NCBI GenBank assembly: GCA_016714225.1
Contig: JADJNS010000007.1
Span: 372,001 to 436,000, forward strand
DNA: 64,000 bases
Reading direction: 5' to 3'
DNA from: Archangiaceae bacterium
GTDB taxonomy: Bacteria > Myxococcota > Myxococcia > Myxococcales > Myxococcaceae
The notes beneath the pieces are model-generated. The model was not told the DNA's origin and searched no databases. It saw only the letters and a list, made by a program, of their open reading frames with translations. Position numbers and translations under genes: made by a program. Below, piece by piece: positions 17,359 through 25,341 of the stretch. Each line of letters opens with the position of its first letter. The stretch's first letter is position 1.

Positions 17359-18287
17359 TTTCGTTCTTTCGGTGAGGGGGGCCGTGAAGGGCCGCGAATC
17401 TAGCGCTGCCCACGTACTTCTCCACTGACATCCACCCGGGCACCATCGCGTGGGTGGCGGCCAGGGCGGCGTCGAGCTTGCCGCGGTGGGGGAAATGGCG
17501 GGCGGCCCGAGGCCTCGGCGCCCACGCGCATCTTGTAGAACTCGGGGGCGAACAGCCGCATCAGCCAGCGCGGCGGGCAGGTGTGGCGAAACCGCTGGCC
17601 CGGGTGCGTGCGCTCGAGCGCGCGGCAGATGTCGTCGCCCGAGACGTAGTCGCTGACCAGGTCGACGGTCTGCTCGAGCCACCGGTCGGGCGCGTCGAAC
17701 GCCACCGCCGCCGCCTCGCCCACGTCGTGCGCCGACATGAACGGCAGCTTCGCGTCTGAGTCGACGAAGCCGCGCAGCTTGCCGCGCTTCACCGCGAAGA
17801 AGGGCAGCCCGATGTTCTCGATGAAGGTGCCGGGCCGCAGCAGGGTGAACGGGGCGGGCGTCGCGCGCAGGTGGCGTTCGATGTCTTGCTTCGAGTCGAG
17901 GTGCGGCAGCCCGGTGGGCTTGTCTTCGAGCTGCATCGCGGTCGAGAGCACCAGGTGCTTCACGCTGCACTTCACGCAGGCGTCGATCAGGTTCTTGCCC
18001 TGCTGCACTTCTCCCGCCGCGTCGACCTTCTTGTAGTCGGCGCTCCACGGCTGGGTGACTCCGAACACCCCGTGCGCGCCGGTGAAGATGCGGTGCAGCG
18101 CGGCCGGGTCGAGCAGGTCGCCCTGCTCCACCTGCACGCCGCGCTCGGCCAGGGCGCGGGCCTTCGGTGAGGCGGCGTCGCGGGTGAGCGCGACCAGCCG
18201 GTAGCGCTGGCGCGCGAGCAGCCGCTCGACCGCCGCCCCACCCTGCTGGCCGGTCGCACCGCAGATGACGAGTCGCAGTTCCCCCAA
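17336..18287 (-). CDS. NmrA-like NAD(P)-binding protein, frameshifted near its C-terminus
   Basis: An atypical short-chain dehydrogenase of the NmrA/HSCARG kind. The N-terminal dinucleotide motif is VICGATGQQGGAAVERLL, followed by ALTRDAASPKARALAERG, VEQGDLLDPAALHRIFTGA, LVLSTAMQLEDKPTGLPHLD and PFTLLRPGTFIENI. Such proteins often bind NAD(P) as redox sensors or reductases. As sequenced, the frame leaves the family pattern after GRPPF and stops at 17400. Removing one base from the G5 run at 17488-17492 restores FPHRGKLDAALAATHAM and carries the frame to 17336, about 316 residues. The start is uncertain: a TTG at 18287 is the only candidate close to the Rossmann motif. Assembly error is the first explanation to test. 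Confidence 0.75.
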
Positions 18288-18386
18288 AGCGGCGCTCAGT
18301 CTGGGCAGCGCGCCGCAAAGCTCAAAGCACTTTCTGCCTGCTGGCGGCAGCGAGGCGCACCTGCACCGGTTAAACTGCGACGGACG

Positions 18387-19355
18387 TTGAGCGCCGATCT
18401 CGAGACCCAGGTGAAGGTGCGACCGGTGCCGCGGAGAAAGGCCGCGCCCGAGCACCCGGCGCTGCTCGACGCGGTGCTGGCGGCTCCGCACGACGACGCG
18501 CCGCGGCTGGTGTACGCCGACTGGCTGCAAGAGCGCGGCGACGCGCGCGGAGAGCTGATCCTGGTGCAGTGCCGGCTGCAGCAGCTGCGCTCGAAGCCCG
18601 GCAAGCGCCCGCCGCAGGTGAAGCTGCTCGAGGCGCGCGCCGCCGAGCTGATCGCGGCGCACCAGCGCGAGTGGCTCGCGCCGCTGATGCCGTTCATTCG
18701 CAGCGCCACCTTCGAGCGCGGCTTTCTCTCTACCGTGACCGGCGACGCGGGCAAGCTGCTCGAGGGCCTGCCGCTCTTGGCGCGCGAGCCGCTCGAGGGC
18801 CTCACCCTGACCGGCTACCGCGCCGCGCTGCTCGACGCGGTGTACCGGGCTGCGCCCCACCCCACCGCCCGCGTCTTCGGGCTGGCGCACGCGCGCCTCA
18901 AGGGCGACGGGTACGCGGCGCTCGACGCGCCGCTCTTCTCGACCGCCCGCACGGTGGATCTGTGCGGCAACGACTTCTCCGAGCCGGGCCGCCTGGCGCG
19001 CTGCACGCTGCCGGCGCTCGAGCGGCTGCGCCTGACGGTGGGCGGCCTGACCGACGCGGGCCTTCGCGAGCTCGCCGGGGCGCCGTTCTTCGCGCGCCTC
19101 ACCCACTTGTCGCTCGACCCGCTGGGCACCTCGAGCGCCCTCACCTCGCTCGAGCCGCTCGCCGCGGCGCGGTCGCTGCGCTGGCTCGAGGGGCCCTTCG
19201 ATGCCGCCACCTTGAAGCACCTGCTCGCCACCGGGCTGCGCAAGCTCAAGCTCTGCTACCAGCCGCACGACGAGCCGGTGACCGCCAGCCTGCGCGCGTA
19301 CTTCGGCCCCCCGGCGGCCCCGTGGGAGCAGCTGCCCGACTTCGAGCTACGGTAA
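18387..19355 (+). CDS. TIGR02996-like domain protein with leucine-rich C-terminal region
   Basis: A 322-residue cytoplasmic-looking protein. Residues 20-70 (LLDAVLAAPHDDAPRLVYAD, then WLQERGDARGELILVQ) match the short repeat-companion domain (TIGR02996) found in myxobacteria and planctomycetes. The remainder has irregular leucine-rich-repeat features, for example LERLRLTVGGLTDAGLRELA and LTHLSLDPLG. This combination is known for the domain, but its function is not. The start is a TTG at 18387. GTG codons at 18411 and 18417 are alternatives, and all of them precede the conserved domain. It is followed after 14 bases by the membrane-protein gene at 19370 in the same direction. Confidence 0.85.
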   Translation: MSADLETQVKVRPVPRRKAAPEHPALLDAVLAAPHDDAPRLVYADWLQERGDARGELILVQCRLQQLRSKPGKRPPQVKLLEARAAELIAAHQREWLAPLMPFIRSATFERGFLSTVTGDAGKLLEGLPLLAREPLEGLTLTGYRAALLDAVYRAAPHPTARVFGLAHARLKGDGYAALDAPLFSTARTVDLCGNDFSEPGRLARCTLPALERLRLTVGGLTDAGLRELAGAPFFARLTHLSLDPLGTSSALTSLEPLAAARSLRWLEGPFDAATLKHLLATGLRKLKLCYQPHDEPVTASLRAYFGPPAAPWEQLPDFELR

Positions 19356-19369
19356 TCTCTTTGGGCCGC

Positions 19370-19819
19370 ATGCCACCCCGATCGCTCCCCCACGACACGC
19401 CCGTCGACATGCCGGCGGTGACGGCTGCACCCGCCGCGCCCAAGCTCACCAAGCAGGAGATCGAGTGGCTGCAGCAGGCCGCGCAATACAAGGCCGACGG
19501 CTACAACGCGGGCGTCGTGGCGCGAAAGATGATCACCGTGCACGGCATGCCCGAGGCGCAGGCCAGCGCGGTGGTGAGCGGCCTGTTCGGCAAGAAGGTC
19601 AATGCGCGCGCCGGCGACACCACCACCGCGGTGATCACGGGCGTGGCGCTGATCGTCGCCGGCCTGGGCGGGGCCGGCCTTCTCTTCGCCATCGTGGGCC
19701 TCAAGATGTTGAAGCTGATGGTGCTGGTCTACGCCGCGCTGCTGGGAGTCGCCGGCAAGGGCGCGCAGCAGGCCATCATCGCGATGGTGAACATGGGCTC
19801 TGACGAGCCGCTCAAGTAG
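19370..19819 (+). CDS. small predicted membrane protein
   Basis: A 149-residue protein I do not recognise. After a Pro/Ala-rich N-terminus there is a helical soluble segment (LTKQEIEWLQQAAQYKADGY, then VARKMI) and then two hydrophobic stretches (AVITGVALIVAGLGGAGLLF and MLKLMVLVYAALLGVAG) that should span the membrane. The ATG at 19370 is used; ATG 19409 is also possible. The gene follows the TIGR02996-like gene closely. Its last 8 bases overlap the 3' end of the MYXO-CTERM gene on the other strand. Confidence 0.75.
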   Translation: MPPRSLPHDTPVDMPAVTAAPAAPKLTKQEIEWLQQAAQYKADGYNAGVVARKMITVHGMPEAQASAVVSGLFGKKVNARAGDTTTAVITGVALIVAGLGGAGLLFAIVGLKMLKLMVLVYAALLGVAGKGAQQAIIAMVNMGSDEPLK

Positions 19820-21137
19820 CGCGGCGGCGCGGGCGGGCGAGCAGCGCCAGCGCCGCGAGCAGCAACCCCGCCGGGCCCTGGTTGCACGAGCAGCCCACTC
19901 CCAGGCGGTCGGCCGGCAACGGTGTGCCCGCGTCGGGGGGCCCTGCGTCAGCCGCGCCGGCGTCGGGGGTGCCGGCGTCCCGAGCGCCCGCGTCTCCAGC
20001 GCCCGCGTCGATCACCGTCCACCCGTAGGTGGCGGGAGTGGGGTCGCCGAAGCCCAGCGGCTCGCGCGCGCGCACTGCGAGCGCATGGGCGCCCAGCGCG
20101 AGCGGCCCGAAGGTGACCGGGTTGGCGCAGCTGCTGAACTGGCTGGCCGTATCGAGCTGGCACTCGAAGCCCGAGTCGGGTTGGGTGGCCGAGAAGCGAA
20201 AGGTGGCGATGGGGCTGGGGTCGATGGCCAAAGGCTGCGCCACGATGGCGGTGTCGACCACCGGCGCGGCGGACAGCGCAACCCAGTGGTACGCGTTGCC
20301 GGGGAAGTTCACGTCGTTGGTGGTGCCGACCTCGAAGCCATCGGGCAGCAGGCGTTGAATCGCGTCGGGCTGATTGGCGAGCGCGATCCAGTACGAGGTC
20401 GAGTCGCCGAACCCGTCGAGCGAGGCGTAGCGCGCCTGCGCGTTGGTCAGAAACGGCCCCTTGAGGTTCAAGAACTCGGGCCGAAACCCGATGCCGGTGA
20501 TGGCGCGATCATCGCCGCCGTCTCCCAGGTAGGTGCCGGTGGCGATGCGACCCGGTACGTCGCGCACGGCGAGCCAGTGAAAGCCACCGTCGAGCGCGTT
20601 GACCTCGTCGTCGCCTCCGACCACGAACCCATCGGTCGTGAAGGCGGTGATGCTGTCGCTGTAGGCGCCGCTGATGAAGAAGTCGTACGACTGGCTGGGC
20701 GGCTGGGTCACGAAGCGCTGCCGCGCCGGCCCGGTCAACGGCAACACCACCACGAAGGTGGGCGCGAAGCCCACGGTGATGCGCTGCCCGGCGTCGCCGG
20801 TGCCGGTATACGAGCCCACCTCGATCGACCCGGGAACCCGCTTGAGCGCAGCCCAGCCGTAGGTGACCCCGGCGGTGTTGATCTGGCGGGTCGCGACGGT
20901 GAAGCCGTCAGGGTCGAGCGACGTGATGCGGTCGGGGTCGTGGGTTCCCGCCGGCATGGTGGACAGGCGCGAGGTCGACAGCTCGGCGGTGACCGCCTTG
21001 ACGACCACGAAGTCGGGGGCGAAGCCCAGCGGGCCGACCTGCCGGGTCGCGGCACCGTCGCCGACGAAGGTGCCGACCCGCGCCTGCGCGTGAGCATCAA
21101 CTGCCACGGCAAACAGCAGAAAAAATGAGCGGCGCAC
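19812..21137 (-). CDS. secreted repeat protein with MYXO-CTERM sorting tail
   Basis: A 441-residue exported protein. It begins with a short signal peptide (MRRSFFLLFAVAVDAHAQA, GTG start). It then carries three or four related beta-rich repeats of roughly 90 residues marked by GFAPDFVVVKA / GFAPTFVVVLP / GFRPEFLNLKG and YGWAALKRVPGSIEVGSY / FHWLAVRDVPGRIATGTY. A linker of repeated Asp-Ala-Gly units follows. The C-terminus is GCSCNQGPAG, then a hydrophobic helix (LLLAALALLA) and an Arg cluster. This Cys plus helix plus basic tail is the MYXO-CTERM signal used for Cys-linked surface anchoring in myxobacteria. The protein is probably displayed on the outer surface; its ligand is unknown. Confidence 0.88.
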   Translation of the reverse strand: MRRSFFLLFAVAVDAHAQARVGTFVGDGAATRQVGPLGFAPDFVVVKAVTAELSTSRLSTMPAGTHDPDRITSLDPDGFTVATRQINTAGVTYGWAALKRVPGSIEVGSYTGTGDAGQRITVGFAPTFVVVLPLTGPARQRFVTQPPSQSYDFFISGAYSDSITAFTTDGFVVGGDDEVNALDGGFHWLAVRDVPGRIATGTYLGDGGDDRAITGIGFRPEFLNLKGPFLTNAQARYASLDGFGDSTSYWIALANQPDAIQRLLPDGFEVGTTNDVNFPGNAYHWVALSAAPVVDTAIVAQPLAIDPSPIATFRFSATQPDSGFECQLDTASQFSSCANPVTFGPLALGAHALAVRAREPLGFGDPTPATYGWTVIDAGAGDAGARDAGTPDAGAADAGPPDAGTPLPADRLGVGCSCNQGPAGLLLAALALLARPRRRAT

Positions 21138-21156
21138 GGGGGGCGCAGCCTACCTC

Positions 21157-22314
21157 TCAATCGCGGCGAACCTTCACCTTCACCGTGCCGATTTCCGGCC
21201 GGTGGTCGGAGCAGGCGCCGGTGCAGTCGGTGGGAATGTTGAGGGTCTCGGCCGAGTAGGTGTCGTTCACGATGCGGTTCTGGCGCGCGAAGATGAAGTC
21301 GATCTTCCCGCCCATCTGGCAGGGGCCGCCGGCGGTGCCGGGCGTCGAGCGCTCTCCGTAGCCGGGGCAGTGCGCCGGGTCGGCGTCGTCGAGCTCGTGG
21401 TACTTGCCGGTGTTGTTGCGGTTGTTGGGGGTGTTCACCTGCGACGAGTAGACCGGGTCGAGGCCCGGGTTGTTCGCGGTGAGGTTGAGATCTCCGGTGA
21501 GGAAGACGGTGTCGCCATTGTTGGTCCACCACAGCTCGAGGCGGTCGAGCACGGTGCGCATCTGCGACGAGGCGGGCCCGTCGCCGACCGAGAGGTGGGT
21601 GCCGCAGAAGCGCACGTGCGGCTCGGCGTTGCTCTTGCCGCAGACCAGGTTGCGGCTGCCGTACACGTCGGTGCCCAGCTGCTGGTGCATCACGGTGCTG
21701 AAGCCGAAGCGCGAGTAGATGCTGTCGCCCACGATGCGCGGCACGCCGTCGCCGACGAAGGCCGACATCGGCACGTTGGGGCCGAGACCCCACGCGGCGC
21801 GCAGCGCGTCGCGAATCGCCTCGTGCTGCCCCGGGCACACCTCGTTCAAGCCCACGAAGTCGACGCCGTGGTCGACCACGAAGCGCTTCACCGCGCGCGC
21901 GATCAGGTCGGGGCGGCAGTCGTTCTCTTTTCCGCCGGCGATGTTCCACTGCATGAGCTGGTAGGTCTTCTCGACCACCGTGACTTCGGGCGGAGCGACT
22001 CCGGCGTCGACCGGGTCGGGCTCGTCGGGCGCGTCGGGCCCCGCGTCGTAGGTCTCCACCCCGCCGTCGAAGTCGCCGTCTTCGTTGCCGGCGTCGCCGG
22101 GGTCGGTGTCGCCCACCCCGCCGTCGTCTTCCGAGCCCGCGTCGGACGGGCTCACGGCGCCGCCCGCGGCCCCGCCGCCGGCGCCACCGCCGTGACCGCT
22201 CTGGCCGCCGCTCTGGCCGCCGCTCGACCCGCCACTGCCGCCGTCGGCGACGTTGCTCGCACCGCACGCTGAACACACCAGAACGAAGCTGAAGACGAGG
22301 GCCGAGCGACGCAT
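21157..22314 (-). CDS. endonuclease/exonuclease/phosphatase-fold lipoprotein
   Basis: A 385-residue predicted lipoprotein: lipobox LVCSAC after a short signal, then a long linker of Gly/Ser and acidic Asp-Ala-Gly type to about residue 105. The remaining domain has the EEP (DNase I-like) pattern: LMQWNIAGG (Asn ligand), VDFVGLNEVCPGQHE (Glu ligand), CGTHLSVGDG, VFLTGDLNLTANNPG (GDxN), KIDFIFARQ and a final SDHRPEIG (catalytic Asp-His). All key residues are present, so it should be an active phosphodiesterase or nuclease at the cell surface. DNA and phospho-lipid substrates are both possible. The second codon (ATG, 22314) is preferred over the preceding GTG. Confidence 0.9.
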   Translation of the reverse strand: MRRSALVFSFVLVCSACGASNVADGGSGGSSGGQSGGQSGHGGGAGGGAAGGAVSPSDAGSEDDGGVGDTDPGDAGNEDGDFDGGVETYDAGPDAPDEPDPVDAGVAPPEVTVVEKTYQLMQWNIAGGKENDCRPDLIARAVKRFVVDHGVDFVGLNEVCPGQHEAIRDALRAAWGLGPNVPMSAFVGDGVPRIVGDSIYSRFGFSTVMHQQLGTDVYGSRNLVCGKSNAEPHVRFCGTHLSVGDGPASSQMRTVLDRLELWWTNNGDTVFLTGDLNLTANNPGLDPVYSSQVNTPNNRNNTGKYHELDDADPAHCPGYGERSTPGTAGGPCQMGGKIDFIFARQNRIVNDTYSAETLNIPTDCTGACSDHRPEIGTVKVKVRRD

Positions 22315-22517
22315 CACCCGATGCTACGTGAACCGCGGGCCTGGCTGGCCGCGCTGCCCCCGGGCGCTGAGTCGGCGGCGTGACTTTTCAGGCCCCGCGC
22401 TTGCGAGCGGTCTGTGGGGGTCGCAGAAGGTCGCACCCTCTCGAAAGAGGGGCTCCCGGTAGTACGCTCTTCGCTCCGCTTCGGGCCGGGGCGCTGGTAA
22501 GGGGACGAGCAGCTCCC

Positions 22518-23372
22518 ATGGTGACGATCAGCCTCTGCCTCACCCTGCTCGCGCAGACCCCCGCGCCAGGCCCTTCGCCGATACGCGTCGCGGTGCCCGC
22601 GCTCAAAGTCGTGAACCTCGACGAGAAGCTGGGCGACTTCTACGCCAGCCACCTCGCCCAACAGCTCTCGTACCGCGGCATCAACACCATCACCGCCACC
22701 GAGATCGCCGCGCTGCTCGGCCTCGAGCGCCAGCGGCAGCTGCTCGGCTGCAGCGATGACTCGTGCAAGGGCGACCTGATGGCCTCGCTCGGCGTCGACG
22801 GGCTGCTGGTGGGCAGCGTCACCCGGCTCGACAAGAGCTACCAGCTCGACGTGCGCATCCTCGCTCCGAACGGGGCCGCGCGCCCGCTCGCCGCGGCCTC
22901 GGCCAACACCGAAGACGGCGACCGCCTGGTGGGCATCTTCACGGTGATCGCCGCGCAGCTCGCGGACGAGCTGTCGCAGAAGCTGGGCCGGAAGCTCGAC
23001 CATGCCGGCGGCGCCGAGGTGGTGCTGCACGCCTCGAGGGTGAAGCGCACCTCGTGGGTGCCGCTGGCGGTGGGCGTGGCAGCCACCGCGGCCGGCGCGG
23101 TGCTGCTGGCGGTCGCCCGCGGCGAGTACAACCAGCTGCTCACCCCGCGCACCCCCGCGATGGCGCAGCAGTACGACGCGGCGAAGGTCGACTCGATCAT
23201 CTCGGCCGGCCAGCTGCACCAGACCGTCGGGTGGGTGATGGTCGGGGTCGGCGGCGCGTGCGTGATCGCCGCCGCGGCGATGTTCCTGCTCGGCGGCAAC
23301 GACGTGGTGCAGGCCGGAGTCGCCTTCGCCCCCGGCGGCGCGGCGATCTCGTTCAGCGGGGTGCTGCCATGA
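22518..23372 (+). CDS. TolB-like periplasmic/membrane protein
   Basis: A 284-residue protein of a type common in myxobacteria. After a short signal-like start (MVTISLCLTLLAQTPAP), residues 20-150 have the fold pattern of TolB- or CsgG-like domains: IRVAVPALKVVNLDEKLGDF, YRGINTITATEIAALLG, CSDDSCKGDLMASLGVDGLL and LDVRILAPNG. The C-terminal part has two membrane segments (VPLAVGVAATAAGAVLLAV and VGWVMVGVGGACVIAAAAM). The ATG at 22518 opens the signal. Its stop overlaps the start of the next gene as ATGA, so it is translationally coupled to an Ig-like lipoprotein. It may anchor or sense that partner; the specific role is unknown. Confidence 0.8.
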   Translation: MVTISLCLTLLAQTPAPGPSPIRVAVPALKVVNLDEKLGDFYASHLAQQLSYRGINTITATEIAALLGLERQRQLLGCSDDSCKGDLMASLGVDGLLVGSVTRLDKSYQLDVRILAPNGAARPLAAASANTEDGDRLVGIFTVIAAQLADELSQKLGRKLDHAGGAEVVLHASRVKRTSWVPLAVGVAATAAGAVLLAVARGEYNQLLTPRTPAMAQQYDAAKVDSIISAGQLHQTVGWVMVGVGGACVIAAAAMFLLGGNDVVQAGVAFAPGGAAISFSGVLP

Positions 23373-25324
23373 AGCGCCTGCTGCTCTTCGCGTCGCTGCT
23401 GATGGGCTGCCTCGACTTCACCTCGGCGAAGCAGCAGTGCTTCGACGCCGGGTGGTGCTCGAACGGCCCGGCCGATCTCCCCTACGTCGTCTCGCACGCG
23501 CCCCGCAACGCGGCCACCGCGGTCGGAGTCAACGACGCCATCACCCTCAACTTCTCGCGGGCCATCGCCGACTCGACCCTCGAGGTCACCCTGGTGCCGG
23601 CCGAGACGCTCTCGTCTCCGCAGTGGGACGAAGAGCGGCTCACCGCCACGCTCTCGCCGAGCTCGCCGCTGCGCTTCGCCCAGATGTACTCGGTGCAGGT
23701 GCGCGGCGCGGTCGCCGCCGACGACGGGCAGAAGATGATGCCCGACAGCTTCAGCTTCACCACCCGCGACGCCCCCGACATGACCGCGCCCACCCTCTCG
23801 TCGACGGTGCCCGCGAACCTGATGACCACCGTGCCGCTCGGCACCACCCTGCTGCTCGCGTTCTCCGAAGCGATGGACAAAGACTCGGTGCGCGTCGAGT
23901 CGAACCCGCCCTTCGACTGGGGCACCCCGGTGTTCAGCCAGGGCGACAAGAACGCCACCTTCAGCCAGTCGGTCGATGCCGGCACCCTGTCGCCCGAGAC
24001 CACCTACGCGGTGAGCGTCGAGGCCGAAGACGTCTCGGGCAACCCGCTCACCGGCAGCCGCACCATCATCTTCACCACCGCCAAGGCACCCGACACCGTG
24101 AAGCCGGTGGTGCTGTCGGTGAGCCCGCCCGCCGGCTCGACCGGCATCAGCCCCACGGTGAACCCCGCGTTCAACTTCTCCGAGGCCATGCAGCCCTCGA
24201 CCGTCTCGGCCTTCAGCATCACCCCCGACGCGGGCGCGGTCACCTGCACCTTCGACCCCAGCGGCACGCTGATGACCTGCGTGCACCCCGGCGGGCCGTT
24301 CACCGGCACCGCCAGCTACACGCTCAAGCTCACCGCAGCGCAGGCGCGCGACGCGACCGGCAACACCCTGGCGGCCGACTTCACCTCGACCTTCACCACC
24401 AGCAGCGTGCCCGACACCGCCCAGCCCACCATCGTGTCGACCACCCCCGACGCCGGGGCGACCGGCGCCGCGTACTACCCCACGCTGTCGGTGACCTTCT
24501 CCGAGCCGATGGACAAGGCGGCCACCCAGGCGGCGATCGCGGTGACGTCTCCGGCGATGGCGAGCAGCGGCACCTTCACCTGGGATGCCTCGGGCAAGAC
24601 GGTGACCTTCAACCCCGACGACCCGGTGGGTGGCTACCCGCCGAACACCACCTTCAACTGGCAGATCTCCAACACCGCGAAGGACCTCGCCGGCAACCCG
24701 ATGGCGGGCTCCACCCGGCTGCTCACCTTCAAGGTGCGCAACCACCAGACGGTGAAGGTCTACAGCGCGGCGGCCGACGGGTACGTGTACCAACCGAGCA
24801 GCGGCGACCCCGCGACCTCGAGCGGCGGTACGATCGCGAAGGTGGGCGACAGCAGCCTGGGCAGCCGCTACCGCAGCTTCTTGTTCTTCGACCTCGCGGC
24901 GATGCTGCCGGCGAGCTTCATCGAGCTCGAGACCGCGCGGCTCTGGGTCTACCAGCGCCCGCCCACCGGCACCCCGTACCCTTCGTTCGGCGAGCTGGTC
25001 GGCGAGCACATCGCCTACGGCCCCACGCTGACCACCGCGATGTTCTCGGCGGCGGCGATACCCGGCCACAGCCGGGTGCTGTGCGCGCCGCCCCCGTGTC
25101 CTCCTCCCACCACGTTCATCGTCGCCTCGAGCGGCAACGACGGCTGGTACAGCCCCTACGTCGACGCGTTTCTGCCCGAGGTCGAGATGACCAAGAAGAT
25201 GCTGGTGCGGCTGCGCTTCAAGACCAAAGACACCGACGGCGACAGCGTCAGCGACTACGTCACGATCGACACGTCCGAAGGCTCTTTCCGCCCGTACCTC
25301 GAAGTCACCTACTCGCTGCCCTGA
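23369..25324 (+). CDS. lipoprotein with Ig-like (Big_5-type) repeats and C-terminal DNRLRE-like domain
   Basis: A 651-residue predicted lipoprotein (MKRLLLFASLLMGCLDF; lipobox LMGC). It has four Ig-like repeats of about 105 residues, each with a signature such as VPLGTTLLLAFSEAMDKDSV, ISPTVNPAFNFSEAMQPSTV or YYPTLSVTFSEPMDKAATQ, and DLAGNP-type closing turns (Big_5 / SbsA-like). The C-terminal 190 residues (VYSAAADGYVYQPSSG, SRYRSFLFFDLAAMLP, YLEVTYSLP) resemble the beta-rich DNRLRE domain found at the ends of secreted proteins. The ATG at 23369 overlaps the previous stop. It is followed after 17 bases by a paralog. It is probably an adhesive or carbohydrate-interacting surface protein. Confidence 0.87.
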   Translation: MKRLLLFASLLMGCLDFTSAKQQCFDAGWCSNGPADLPYVVSHAPRNAATAVGVNDAITLNFSRAIADSTLEVTLVPAETLSSPQWDEERLTATLSPSSPLRFAQMYSVQVRGAVAADDGQKMMPDSFSFTTRDAPDMTAPTLSSTVPANLMTTVPLGTTLLLAFSEAMDKDSVRVESNPPFDWGTPVFSQGDKNATFSQSVDAGTLSPETTYAVSVEAEDVSGNPLTGSRTIIFTTAKAPDTVKPVVLSVSPPAGSTGISPTVNPAFNFSEAMQPSTVSAFSITPDAGAVTCTFDPSGTLMTCVHPGGPFTGTASYTLKLTAAQARDATGNTLAADFTSTFTTSSVPDTAQPTIVSTTPDAGATGAAYYPTLSVTFSEPMDKAATQAAIAVTSPAMASSGTFTWDASGKTVTFNPDDPVGGYPPNTTFNWQISNTAKDLAGNPMAGSTRLLTFKVRNHQTVKVYSAAADGYVYQPSSGDPATSSGGTIAKVGDSSLGSRYRSFLFFDLAAMLPASFIELETARLWVYQRPPTGTPYPSFGELVGEHIAYGPTLTTAMFSAAAIPGHSRVLCAPPPCPPPTTFIVASSGNDGWYSPYVDAFLPEVEMTKKMLVRLRFKTKDTDGDSVSDYVTIDTSEGSFRPYLEVTYSLP

Positions 25325-25341
25325 CCCAAAGGCCCGACGCG

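Noticed and set aside
14281..17403. 1040-residue plus-strand open frame
   Set aside because: It runs through the 14069 and YkgJ-like genes in another frame and then antisense through the lipoprotein gene; its composition is that of a GC-rich shadow.
23437..25341. Long plus-strand frame overlapping the first Ig-like lipoprotein
   Set aside because: It is an Arg/His-rich shadow in the alternate frame. The real gene in that frame begins only at the ATG at 25342.
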